Positions 1 to 10,176 of a stretch of 64,000 nucleotides of DNA are shown here, one piece after another. Origin of the DNA: Arthonia radiata. Its lineage: Eukaryota > Ascomycota > Arthoniomycetes > Arthoniales > Arthoniaceae. The position numbers were made by a program, and so were the translations under genes. The stretch spans positions 744,001-808,000 of the forward strand of contig PSQN01000014.1 of the NCBI GenBank assembly GCA_002989075.1, in the 5' to 3' direction. The notes under the pieces were generated by a model that saw only the letters and a program-made list of their open reading frames with translations, had not been told where the DNA came from and searched no databases. Every line of letters starts with the position of its first letter. Positions within the stretch are counted from its first letter, which is position 1.

Positions 1-973
1 GCCGCCTGGTCTTAAGTTTGTGATTTCGAGCCGGCGGTGTCGCGTGTGATGTGAGCGAGGCATTGAGGCGGGGTTCCCTAGAAGATTCTGTCAGAAATGA
101 GTTGAAAGGTATGAATTGCTTGTAGCTGGATGAGGTGAGATGTTACCTGACAAAGCTTTCCGCTGATTTTGCTGCCTAGTGAATACTACCTCTGAGGCTT
201 TGTGATAACGTTGACCGGAAGGATCAGCATTGAAGCCGAAGAATTCGCAGAGCGTTTCAGGGTGCGCTATGGAAAAGATTGACGGCGGTAAAGATTCGCG
301 GTGGTTCGCTATCGGTGTTTAGAGGTCAAGGCTTCAAGAAGCCAAAATTATGTTCAAGGACCGTAGCACAACAATCGACAAGGAACAACGCAGCTGTACA
401 CAAAGATTTGTGGGAGGATGATTGCACAGATCAGTAATTATGTACAGAAGAGACGGGTGCAGGGCTATGGTGAGCCAAGCTCAGACCCTCGTGGAAGATG
501 TAGCCGCTTCCCCTTTGTTTACATCCCGGCATTTCGGGCTTAATAATTCACAATGTACCTCTGTCTCTACCAATCGCAATCCTGGCGGAGCTTTCCCTTC
601 ATTCAAATGGCCAGCATTGCCCTGCTACTGCACGTTACTGCTGCATTGCCAGCACAACGCGGCAGGCCGATGCAGCAAGGGATGAGTTGGCGCCCGCTAT
701 CCCAGTCGCGGCTGTTTACGCCTCCTGACCGCCGTTGCTACCGTGGCGATAACGTCAGCAGACACTAAGGGTTAGGGTCTGGTGTTGATCGAAGCCGCCG
801 TCTTTCAGTCTCATTAGTCCCTGCACATTGTAAAACAAGAGCAAAGCTATGTTTGTCGAAATATAAGTAAGACCTCAACTACCTTGTCGCGCGCGCTGAG
901 AGTTTGCAATCAAGGTTTTCGCTGTATAAGGAGGATGTGGTTGTGCTCTTGGTCTACCACGAATCTCAATATC
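1..973. other. Intergenic, no gene recognised
   Basis: Only short open frames without family resemblance are present on either strand. The stretch is bounded on the right by the 3' end of F-box-like copy A and probably contains flanking sequence of a gene beyond the left edge. Two telomere-like units lie at 766-778, but they are too few to call a telomeric repeat. Confidence 0.5.
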
Positions 974-2830
974 TTAGGAGTCGAGCCCTCCACCTTTCGG
1001 CCAAGGCACCACGCTGTCAATCAGGCGGTACTTAGCCAGAGGAACATCCTCGATCCGAGCCAGACCATTGCGGTAATGCTGACTGTCAACCTTCGGCACG
1101 TGCCAGTTGGGTGGTAGCCTCCAACTAAACCAGGCTCGTTGTCGCCACCCTTCCTCCGTCCCACCTGCGTCGCCATACATGTACTCAATACGTACATCCG
1201 CCATAGTGTGAGGGCCGAGGCCACTCAGAATATGGCTCCAGTGCGGCGCAAGAGGATTGTACATGCGCGCTAGACTGCGCTGTTCCTGATGCGTCCGCCG
1301 CGCTGTTTCGATCCACGATGGTGCCATTGACTTGGGAGCGTAACCGAAACTTAGACCTTCAAGCCGCTGCGTAACAGTATTGTCGTAGTGCGTAGTCCAG
1401 TAGGCCAACCGCTCTCTGTTCAACAGCTCGGCTTCCGCGGGAAAATGACAGACAAAAAGATCGTAGAACGCCAACATCATCTGCTCTTCCTCACGCAGCC
1501 ATGCTCGTATCATCTGCTCTTCATTATGCAGCCTTGCTCGCTCACTATCACTAGTGTAGATCAAGGGAGTAACCAAACGATGGAGCTGCTCTGTGGCGTT
1601 ATATACTTCTGGCCACTGCATGCAGTTGTGGAAGTAATCTGGGAATGTCACCACCAGACTGCTTGCTTTTGGTAATTGACGCAGAGCGCGGATAGCGTGT
1701 GCTGCGTCTGTGTTGCCGCGAGTTTTGGTACCGCCAAGAAGCTCCGCAGCGCCTGGAAACGATCTATTGAGCCTGGATATGAGATGTCAGCACAGCGTTT
1801 ACCAAAGGTCCTCCACATTCCGATTTCTGGTATTTCGGACAACGCCAGCACACTGGATGCCTGGCAAGAGTCTCAAAGCAACAGAACGAAGTGTGTGGAT
1901 GCTGTAGGACTTGATTGATATCACAGCGACCACAGTTCAGCTTCTGTCGTATCCTATCGCCCAATCAAGATCCCATTCGCCGGCGTTCATGAAAGAAAGA
2001 TGAATAAGGCCCTTAGGGAACGTGATGAACATGCTGTGCAGAAACTATCGTGCTAACACGTAGCGCTTTAGTAAGTCCTAGAGCATCCACACACTTCGTT
2101 CCGTTGCTTCAAAACTATCACCAGGCAGCTGAGGCGCCGGCGTTCTCTCAACACGCTTTGTTTCAAGTCCGAATCAACCTCAGATGAGGCTGTGCTGGGG
2201 GTTGCTTTGAAGGCTACATAAGAAAAGGTGTGGATGTTTTGGAACATACCTCAACTGGCCAAGCGCAGTATACTCCTGCGCCCAAAGCCGTGGAGCAGCA
2301 CCACCGCTGTCGGAGAGCTGGACCTGGAGCAGTGGCGGCATGCCCAACTCCACCCGGTTGAGTAATTCCACCAGCCACGTGAGCGAATTGAAAAGCCGTA
2401 TCGACTCCGCCATATTGTTGTTCCCCGGCGGCATCACCACAATCCTCACCGAGCGCAGCAACCAGTACGGTAGATGCAACAACCGTCTCGGACGTTCAGG
2501 CTCTGGCGAATCGAACACGAACAGCGAGGGGTGAAGGCGGGCGTCATAGTAATGGCCATCGCTGACGGAGATGTAGGTGGGAAGAGTGGTTCGCCTTGCT
2601 ATGGGATCTGGCCGATTAATGTCGCTGGTGACTGTAAAAGTAAGCGTACGCTCGCTGTAGATTTCTGATTGTAAGGCGCGAGATGCACTGGCGAGCTTGT
2701 ATGTGTAGGGCCCTGAGTTGTATATTTGGACTCTGAGCTCGTAGGGTAGGCGGGCGAAGAGACCGTACTTTGCGCTGTTGTCATCCGCGTAGTCGACGAG
2801 AGATCTGTAACCTCGGCGTTGATGAGCCAT
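974..2830 (-). CDS. F-box-like/2EXR-like protein, copy A (two exons)
   Basis: Exons are 2830-2250 and 1772-974, giving 459 aa. It is a paralogue of the 477-aa single-exon gene at 20500-21933. Both have a short N-terminal F-box-like segment (LPYELRVQIY here, LPFEIREKIW there), a VFDSPEPER/VFDSPDPDR motif, an IRLFNSLTWL/IRIFNSLVWL motif, and a C-terminal block with EEQMMLAFY and NRERLAYWTTHY. The intron 1773-2249 has donor GTATGT, branch GCTGAC and acceptor CCAG. Across the predicted junction the two proteins align for about 33 residues without a gap, so this is one spliced gene and not two fragments. The family is unknown to me beyond a resemblance to F-box/2EXR proteins that are expanded in Dothideomycetes; a role as a ubiquitin-ligase substrate receptor is only inference. 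Whether the unusual intron is still spliced cannot be seen. Confidence 0.65.
1859..2126. repeat. 54-bp inverted repeat inside the intron of F-box-like copy A
   Basis: Arms 1859-1912 and 2073-2126 are reverse complements of each other over 54 bp with roughly eight to ten mismatches, separated by about 160 bp. The best-matched core of each arm contains GTGTGTGGATGC (left) and GCATCCACACAC (right). The right arm is part of the 127-bp module described separately, so the left arm looks like an inverted partial duplicate of that module. I saw no clear target-site duplication and no coding capacity between the arms. A MITE-like origin is possible but not shown. Confidence 0.75.
2071..2197. repeat. 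127-bp module, copy 1 (in intron of F-box-like copy A)
   Basis: This is one of three copies that align end to end without any gap (others at 20363-20489 and 22019-22145). Hand comparison gives about 70% identity to the 22019 copy. All three start GTAAGT on the + strand and end GGCTGTGCTG. Flanking sequence on both sides is unrelated between copies. The module lies wholly inside the spliced-out part of copy A. Confidence 0.75.
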
Positions 2831-3331
2831 TGTGTGCTGTAGTTGAGGTGATTAGAAGTGGAAACTGCGATCGCGCCACTGAGTTGGAGGCATTTCTGAA
2901 GTATGCTAGTGACTGAGCACCTGGATGATGTGCTCTGACAGTCTGGGCATGGGAGACACGTGTCAGTACAGCTGCTCTGAAGTTCGTCCCTCTTTCAAAC
3001 AACAGATCGTGAGACAATGCCGGCGCACCAGCTGCGAAGAATCGCTTTCAAGACAACAGAACAGAATGGGTGGACGCTCTGAATTACCATCGCAGGCTTT
3101 AGTAGGATCGATCCGATCACCACACGACTTCGGGTTATAACCACCATTTCCGAACTATGAACGTATCCTGTAGTTGAGCCTTTGTTAAGCCGTATATCGT
3201 CCAAGACGCCGTTTCGTGTTAGAGCCAGTCGTCATACGCATCATCCATACAATACGACGCATTCCCCGAAAACCGTACGCAAGACAGATAGCCAACAGCG
3301 CCAGAATCGCTAGAAACAGCCCCCTCAACGT
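2831..3331. other. Intergenic between F-box-like copy A and annexin
   Basis: This stretch contains the presumed promoter of copy A (minus strand) and the 3' flank of the annexin gene. No convincing coding region or motif is seen. Confidence 0.5.
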
Positions 3332-4753
3332 CTAAGTCTTGCAGAGTGCCAACAGCAGTTGCTGGTAGTCCCCACTCGTCTCGCCCTCGATGCGCGATTC
3401 CAGCGTCTTGTGATAGAAGTGCTTGTACGCTTTCTTGACTTGATCCAGATGCTGCCGGTCCCAGTGAACCCTCACAAGTCGGTTGGTCAATTTCTCCTCG
3501 TTGGTGCCGAAGCCCTTCATCGACAGCTCAAGCGCGTCCGCATCCGCCTTAGCGCGGTCTTCCGCGCACGCGACTATACGCAAGAGTGCATCTTCCATGT
3601 GTCCCGAGAAGCTCTTTTCCAACTTCTTCTGCAGTGGCTTGTTGCGCTGTTGACGAAACTGCTGGCTGATGGCACGCAGCTGACTGTCGGAACGAGTCGC
3701 AAGAATGATGATGACAGCATCTTTGTTCTTGGACCTGCCCTCGAGAGCGTCCCACAGAGCTTGGACGTCGGTCTGAATGGTCTGGGGATCGGCAGGCGCC
3801 CACTCTTCGTTGCGTGCGCCCGCGATGACTTTCACAAAGAGATCCTTCGTCTTCGCTGAGAGATCGTCACGCACGTCTGCTACCAAAGAGCGATTGAAGA
3901 TGCTCTGATACGTGTTTCGTAGAGCATGAATGTAGGCGTTGCTGCGACCAAGCAGTACGTCATCCAAGACGCTTTCGGTGGTGCCAACACGGTGCGTGGC
4001 CTTGTATAGCAGATGGCAGTCGTGAACGGTTTGGCCACGAGCTACAGCAACGATGGCGTCGCGAAAATCGCTGCTGGTCTCGCTTTCCAGGTCCTTGACA
4101 AGGTCACGACTGTGAGCAGTCCGGTATGCCTGCTGCACGGCCTGCATGTAGGACTCATCGGGTACAGCAGCGAGAATATCGATCACTCTTCTCTCATTTG
4201 TGCCGGCGCCTTTCATGGCGGCACGGAGGCCGTCTGCGTCAGCTTGCGGATTGCGGATGGGTTGCTGTGGACCGCCTGGAAACGTAAAATTAGTGCCATT
4301 TCATGGAAGAAGCTGATCGAGCGCATCAACGGTCACGTGTCCGAAAGTGTGGTACTTACCATACTGTCCAAAACCAGCCTGTGGTGGTGGCGGATAAGCG
4401 GATTGCGGCGGCGGTGGATATGCACCTTGCTGGACAGCATACGGGCTATGGCTTTGGTGCGGTGGGAGTGGGCTTTGCGACTGATTGTACGACTGCTGTT
4501 GGGGCGGGTACGGACTTTGCGATGGTTGCGCGTAGCCTCCCGTAGCTGGAGGAGGAGGGTACTGACCGCTCTGAGGAGGGTAAGAGCTATTTTGGGGCGG
4601 GTATTGACCACCTTGAGGATACTGGGCTCCTTGAGGTGGATATTGAGAATGTTGAGGACCTGGGGGATACTGACCGCCTTGGGGCGGATACTGTCCTTGC
4701 TGAGGAGGATATTGGCCGTGACCAGCTTGTTGACCGTAGTAGCTATTGTTCAT
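3332..4753 (-). CDS. Annexin with YPP-rich N-terminal domain
   Basis: Exons are 4753-4360 and 4275-3332 (intron 84 bp, GTAAGT...CAG), giving 445 aa. The first ~130 residues are a low-complexity domain built from tandem QYPPQ/GGQYPP units ending in PPPPQAGFGQYG, like the N-termini of annexin A7/A11. Four annexin repeats follow. The first starts MKGAGTNERRVIDIL and the last MKGFGTNEEKL, both matching the type-II calcium site (M-K-G-x-G-T); the second (RVGTTESVL) and third (LEGRSKNKDAVIIIL) are degenerate at that site. Annexins bind acidic phospholipids in a calcium-dependent way, and the P/Y/Q-rich tail suggests self-association or binding of penta-EF-hand proteins. The protein ends in the usual place for the fourth repeat (YQQLLLALCKT). 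Cellular role in fungi: membrane trafficking or repair (inference). Confidence 0.93.
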
Positions 4754-5180
4754 GTTTGACGATGGCGGCGGTACCTGGTGAGAATTGCAAAGCAGCTGTT
4801 GGTAGAGCTTTGAAGAATAGCCTTGTGAAAGAGGCGGCCCTATGTTTTAAGATGCCAGCAGGCACGACCCACAGGCTGCAGTCGCCATCATCCTTGCATC
4901 AACATATCAAAGTTCCCATCCCACATGGCGCAGCAGTCCAAATGTCACCAATCTTACATCTTCTCATCCCTAATGAGGGCCGCGCGTTGCGGAGTGAGAC
5001 CTTAGCTTCCTTGGTATCGCGGCTGTGCTGCAGGTCTGTGACGTCACACAACGGTATGTACAAGTGGCCAGCCGCATTCATCTTCGGCCGTGGGATACGC
5101 CGTCCGCATGCTCGACGATTCAGGTAGTCGTAGCGAGCCTGTTGCGAGCGATGAGAGGCGTTGATGTGCTGAGGAACAAT
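4754..5180. other. Intergenic between annexin and CorA-like gene
   Basis: Short spacer between two minus-strand genes, containing the annexin promoter and the CorA-like 3' flank. No gene is recognised. Confidence 0.5.
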
Positions 5181-7198
5181 TCAGATTTCGGGCTTCGTAT
5201 CGTCGTCGTTGCGCATCCTCCATAACATGTCATAGTCCTCTTCCTGAGGTAATCTATGCAATCCAAGAAAGTACTTCAGCTCTTTGAATAAGCGGTCTGG
5301 GATAGGAGCCGGTATATGAGCTTCGCTGTCTCTGATATCCCAATCGCGGTGGGTATATTCGTAGCCTTTCGGATCGAAGCGACCTCTCGATAAGACGGCT
5401 AGTAGCAGCCCACGGCGGACGATAGCGACGCATCTCCAAACATTCCATCTGATCTTGAAAGCTTTGTACCCCTCCCAGTGGCGGAACACAGACTTCAATT
5501 CGATCTGGCGAAGATCCTGCTCCAGGAGCAGCGAGCGTGCTTGGTAGTTATTCCGCGCGTTGTTGACCGCGTTCGCGAATGCATAGAGCAATAGGAATAT
5601 TACGAATAGAATAAGACCGGTCGCGATAAACACTGTAACGTTCTGACCGTTCTCATTGAGTTCTTGGATGTTCATGCCGAAGACAGAGGTGGTCAATGAG
5701 AACGGCACAAAGATGAACGCAAGAAATGTTACTACAAGGTCAGCCGTGTGCACATAGCTCGTCCACTGGTGTCTACATTAGAAACTCACATAAACCTGTT
5801 TGTTGACTCTCCTTGATGGATTGCTGCGCTATCTTCAAATTAGCCCGCGCCTCGCGTAACAGCGTTTCATTCAGCTCGTGGTCGAGTAGCTCACGCCGCG
5901 CAGTGACGGTAGACCTCATCTCTTGCAGTGCAAACCCAAAGTCGCTCAGTTCAACGTCGATCTCATGACTAGCGACGTACGGCAAGCAATTGCAGCTTTT
6001 CAATCTCATTAGCAAAGTATGCTGCTGCTCGAGTTGCTGGAGAAGCCTCCGCAAAACCTTCCATGATACCGACGGTGCTCTGGTTCGAGGAAATTCCTCA
6101 CCATCCCGCATGAAGCGATCGACGTCAGGGTATTGATGCTCTGCAATGACTGCACGCGCCCCAGCGACTTGATACTGAATCATTGCCTTAAGTAAAGCAA
6201 TGAATGGCTTTCCATCGTTGTGGCATTGCCATGAGTGCTCGACAGACGCGACGAGGAACGCCTTTCGACTATCCGGCACATGACGTAATACATGTTGTGC
6301 TTGTGCAGAACTGTCAACGAAGTGACATCGAAGCACGGCGTCTTCGAGAAGGCTGTGCGAAGACATGGTAACAGTGCACAATGTGCCTGACGTCGCCGCT
6401 TTGCTATAGGGGTTCCGCTCGTCGTTTCTCATGGTATCGCGCTGCAAGATTATAAGAGCTTAGGATCATCAGCCGTCATCCAGGTTTTCTGCGAACTGTG
6501 AGGATCTGTGAGAGTCTCTGAAGCTTTGACATACCAACAGGGAGCTGACCCGGAAGGGGTGACTGTTGTCCATCCAAACATATGGCGTGCATCGATCCGA
6601 GGGTCAGAGAATGGCCACGCCTCCATGGCATTTGTACGTCGCCCAAGAACGGTAGGGGATCGATAGTCTGAGATAAGAACACAGCCGGATCTTTCAACTC
6701 ATTCATGCCCCGGAAGATATACCACAATGTTTCTGCATCAATACCGTAGGCACCTCGTAAGATGTCGAGCGTGTAGAGATCAAACACTGCACGGCCGGTC
6801 ATGTCCAACAGTGCAACGCGGAATCGCAGACCAGGCGAAGGTTCCAATAGCATTGCCATACAACTCGCCGCAAAGTCGTTCATCGTGCCCGAAGCGCCGC
6901 AAATTTGTCTATGTCTGAAATAGTCATGATTGCTGCATCTGTACAAACCATCGTCGTCGAGGTCGAGGATTGTAAGTTCTGTGGATCCTTGAGTATCAGT
7001 CTCGAAGGTGCGCTGGTGATCCGCGCAGAAAGACAGTACATATGTCTCTAGCATAGACGAGGGCGTATGGCCGGACGATCTATAGCCATGAAAAGCTTTT
7101 TTCTCATCCTCAAAAAGGCGTGTCAAATTGGGAAATTCCCTCGCAGCCACTTCTTCGCGAGTTGGGCCTGTAAGTGGTCCATAGAGGCTCATGGTCAC
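5181..7198 (-). CDS. CorA-like Mg2+ transporter family protein
   Basis: Exons are 7198-6535, 6458-5790 and 5731-5181, giving 627 aa. The C-terminal region carries the CorA hallmark: a first membrane helix (FLAFIFVPFSLTTSVF) followed directly by GMN, a short loop, and a second helix (FIATGLILFVIFLLLYAF). Intron 2 (GTGAGT...TTGTAG, 58 bp) joins SQQTGL to the first helix exactly where the family continues. Intron 1 is less certain: a GTATGT donor at 6534 paired with the AAG at 6459-6461 keeps frame, whereas the more classical TTGCAG acceptor just downstream does not. The long N-terminal soluble part is typical of fungal CorA-like proteins of unknown substrate. The C-terminal tail after the second helix is long (~120 aa). 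Likely a plasma- or organelle-membrane divalent-cation channel; transport itself is inferred from the GMN motif. Confidence 0.85.
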
Positions 7199-8328
7199 CA
7201 GTCAGCCACGCCGTCCGATACAATCTGCTTTTAATGTGGTATCGGGTGTTCCCTGATAGTCGGAATGGCGATGATATGTATACTTACATGTTTTTAGTGA
7301 AGAGAGGCGTAACGAATGCTGACCACTGTGTCTTGCTCAGCCGCCTATGCGACCCACCGGGTCAAGAAGGAGCTCGCTAAGCGCGGCATCATGTTTGACA
7401 TGAGCGCCATTTGGTAGTCTCGAGTATTGAGGCGAGTCAATGGGGTACAGCTGGTATACATTGTCACGGCCCTATCCCAGCGTTACGCGTGAGATAACCG
7501 CCGAGACCTGCATTAGCGTTCTGCAATCTTACGTTGGTGAAGTACTCGACACAAGACAACTCTTTTCTTCAGTTGGGTCGAGTATGCTTCCAAGTGATCT
7601 AGAAGAGCGTTGGCATACGTTCTCTGGTGTAGATAGCGAGCGGATCCGTTCTCGCTGAGTGAGTACGCTAGCTGTCCACCCGGGAACAACCCCGGTCGTA
7701 TTGGAAGCTTGAGGCTGTGCAGGAAAGATCATTGAGAACCCACTCTCACGAATGGGTCGCAAGCTACCTTTGATCCGACTATCGCAAGACTTTGCAAGTG
7801 ATGACCAAGCAAGTTCATTACCTTAGGCTGCCACTGGCAAGAAGACAGGGTTTTGCGGATTAGTTGTAGGCAGCCGCGTCTAAACAAACCACCTATTAAT
7901 GCGAACATGCCATGTGTTTCCACCATGACAGACCGATTTGAGGTTGACGTGTGGATGAGATTTGTAGGAATGGAGACTTAAAATCGAAATGATTAAATAG
8001 TTTGTACGGAACAGTCAACCACGGTTCACATCCGATGGGCGGCAACCCGGAATCCGCACCGACTGTGTCAAAACAAACAGTAGCGAACATCATGATAGGG
8101 TACGTCAGATACCATTTTCGTGACTGCCATCACACCGTGATTGAAGCAAATAAAAGGGTATACAGTACACAGCCCAGTCCCGAATGAAAACAAGAAACCA
8201 TCCCTCTTCCGGCGCCTCAATCGTACAGTATCCACTTGTTCCGCTCCCTAGCTTACCCAGACAAGCTCCTTCTGCAGGGCGCCGGCTCACCAGTCTTCAT
8301 CCGGTCTACCCCTCGATCACAATGCCAC
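7199..8328. other. Intergenic, no gene recognised
   Basis: About 1.1 kb upstream of the CorA-like gene and downstream of the proline-rich gene. Small open frames of 60-77 codons exist on both strands, but none has composition, domains or splice signals that support a gene. Confidence 0.5.
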
Positions 8329-9348
8329 CTAGCCCTTAATGCCATCCTTGAGCTTATCTTTCACCCAGAACACGGTGTCACCAAAGCTGCTGGGAGGTTT
8401 ATCCACAATTGAAGTCGCCTTGCTGGACTTGCGCTGACGTCTCTGAGCTCGCGCCTCGCGCTCTTTGTCGGATTCGTCAGATCGCCTACGGCCTTCTTTG
8501 CGGACGCCGCTGTCGCTGATGCTATAGCGTCTGCGATCGGTAGGGCCGAAGTCTTGCTCCCAGTCGTCGATGCGTTGGTTGGATACGTCGTAGCTTGATC
8601 GTCGTTGGTGGCGACCGCGAGACGGCTTGGCGTACCCGTTTTCCATTGAGATCGGGGGACCTGTTCCACGGCGTGGCCGACCAGCTGGAGCTGCTGGGGG
8701 AGGACCTTGGAAATTGTATGCGTCTCGAGGAGGAGGCGGGTATGCATCCCTGGCGGATGAGCCGGTACCGCGTCGAGGACGGGCTGACGGCGCAGGTTCT
8801 AACTGTTTTGGCGGGCTGCGACCGTACGGATCTGGCGGTGGGTACGCATCTCGAGGCGCGACTGCATCTTGCGGGTGTAGTCGTGATTGCTGAGGCGGTG
8901 GCTGTGCGTACGCTGATGGTGGATACTGTGACATGTTTGGCGGATTGTACGAAGACGCTTGCGGTGGAGGCGCTTGCTGTGGAGGAAATGCGTAGCCTTG
9001 CGCTGGTTGTGATGAGTCGTAGACAGCACCGGGAGTGGTAGCGTAGCTCCGCGGTGACGTGCCATACGCATCTTGGGCATAGGAACTGGAGTATGCGTCT
9101 TGGGGAGGAGGCGGACCGTAGTCCATGCCGTAGTTCGCTGGCGGTAGTGACTGTGGTGGTGCTGAAGGTGGTGGCACATCACGACCTCTTCTGATGTCTG
9201 CGGGCTGATGCTGCCCAGGTGGAGGTGGGTGATAAGGCTGCGGCTGCGGTTGCGCCCAAGGGGGATAGCTCTGCGCTCGACTGTCCCTACGTTGGTCGAT
9301 GCTGTGCCTTGGGCGTGTGGGAATTGGTCTTGGAGCTGAAGTAGTCAT
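8329..9348 (-). CDS. Proline/tyrosine-rich disordered protein with short conserved-looking tail
   Basis: A single open frame of 339 aa. Residues ~1-230 are dominated by P, Q, Y, S and A with repeated DAYPPP/YPPP motifs and two copies of RPRRGTG in otherwise similar contexts (an internal repeat). The remainder is charged and basic (RRRYSISD, KEGRRRSDESDKEREARAQRRQRKSS), and the last ~20 residues (SFGDTVFWVKDKLKDGIKG) look structured and amphipathic. I do not recognise a domain. Such proteins in filamentous fungi are usually annotated as hypothetical. The tail could be a membrane- or partner-binding helix (inference). Codon use and the long uninterrupted frame support a real gene. The similar YPP-rich annexin tail nearby is a different protein. 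Confidence 0.75.
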   Translation of the reverse strand: MTTSAPRPIPTRPRHSIDQRRDSRAQSYPPWAQPQPQPYHPPPPGQHQPADIRRGRDVPPPSAPPQSLPPANYGMDYGPPPPQDAYSSSYAQDAYGTSPRSYATTPGAVYDSSQPAQGYAFPPQQAPPPQASSYNPPNMSQYPPSAYAQPPPQQSRLHPQDAVAPRDAYPPPDPYGRSPPKQLEPAPSARPRRGTGSSARDAYPPPPRDAYNFQGPPPAAPAGRPRRGTGPPISMENGYAKPSRGRHQRRSSYDVSNQRIDDWEQDFGPTDRRRYSISDSGVRKEGRRRSDESDKEREARAQRRQRKSSKATSIVDKPPSSFGDTVFWVKDKLKDGIKG

Positions 9349-10176
9349 GTTGATAAGTGCAGTGAGATTTGGCTGATATGAGGAAGAGTGTCCAAAATTG
9401 AAATCTTAAATAAGCTCAGTCATTAGAGATGTAGGAAAGATGGCGCAGTGGAGAATGTGCGGGAGGCAGGTGTTTGGGGGGGTTTAATAGAAGGTCGGTT
9501 TCCAACGGGCTGGGAAGGAGGGTGTTGTGCGCAACAGGCAACGTATGTGACCGAGGAGAGGTGCCCAGCTTCACCAACCGCTGCATGACGTACCCGATAC
9601 TTCCCAGTCACGTTTCGGTCAGAGAGCGAAGGATCGGCAATTCACATGGAGCAGTCTTGCAAGTTGCAACCTTGCACGACGGGCGTCTCTCGCTTTGCCG
9701 TTCATGCAACGGGCCCTCTCCGCCTCGTGCTTTATTGGCCCCCATCAGATGGCGCTGCTGCAGGTGAAAGCTTGAAAGGTGCTGCGACATGCTCAGGCAG
9801 ACGCTTGCCCACATGCGGAGCCTCGTCGGTCAGCATGGATCGAGCTCACAGCCTCTGATCGCTGCATCTAGGATGAGGTCTTGGCATCGAGAGGTCACCT
9901 TACCAAACAGGTAACATATCACGTGCTATGTACATGTCATCAGATTGCCAAAAGGGCGCTCAATATTGAGTGAGATAGACAGCACAACATTCTGATGGTG
10001 TTGTAACTTTTGTGTCATTTCAGGCCGTGAAGATGGCGGGTATCTATATGCTACGCAAAGCACAACATCATCAGCCCGTCATTAACCACCTTTTCCCGGG
10101 CCATAGATACCGGAATCAACTCCATCGCTATGCAAGAAGGCATGCTGCATGAGCAGCAACTGCTCCACGAACGCTT
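9349..10176. other. Intergenic, no gene recognised
   Basis: This stretch contains the promoter of the proline-rich gene (minus) and the 3' flank of sconB (minus). Nothing else is supported. Confidence 0.5.

Noticed and set aside
766-778. Telomere-like TAAGGGTTAGGGT
   Set aside because: Only about two units with no further array; expected by chance in 64 kb and not near an assembly end with a subtelomeric signature.
1859-2126. Calling the inverted repeat a complete DNA transposon
   Set aside because: No transposase, no visible target-site duplication, and one arm belongs to a longer module shared with other loci.
974-2830. Reading copy A as two separate gene fragments
   Set aside because: A canonical intron joins the halves in phase and the result aligns gap-free with the paralogue across the junction.
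4013-4759. 248-codon frame antisense to annexin
   Set aside because: Shadow of the YPP-repeat region and annexin exons; no domain.
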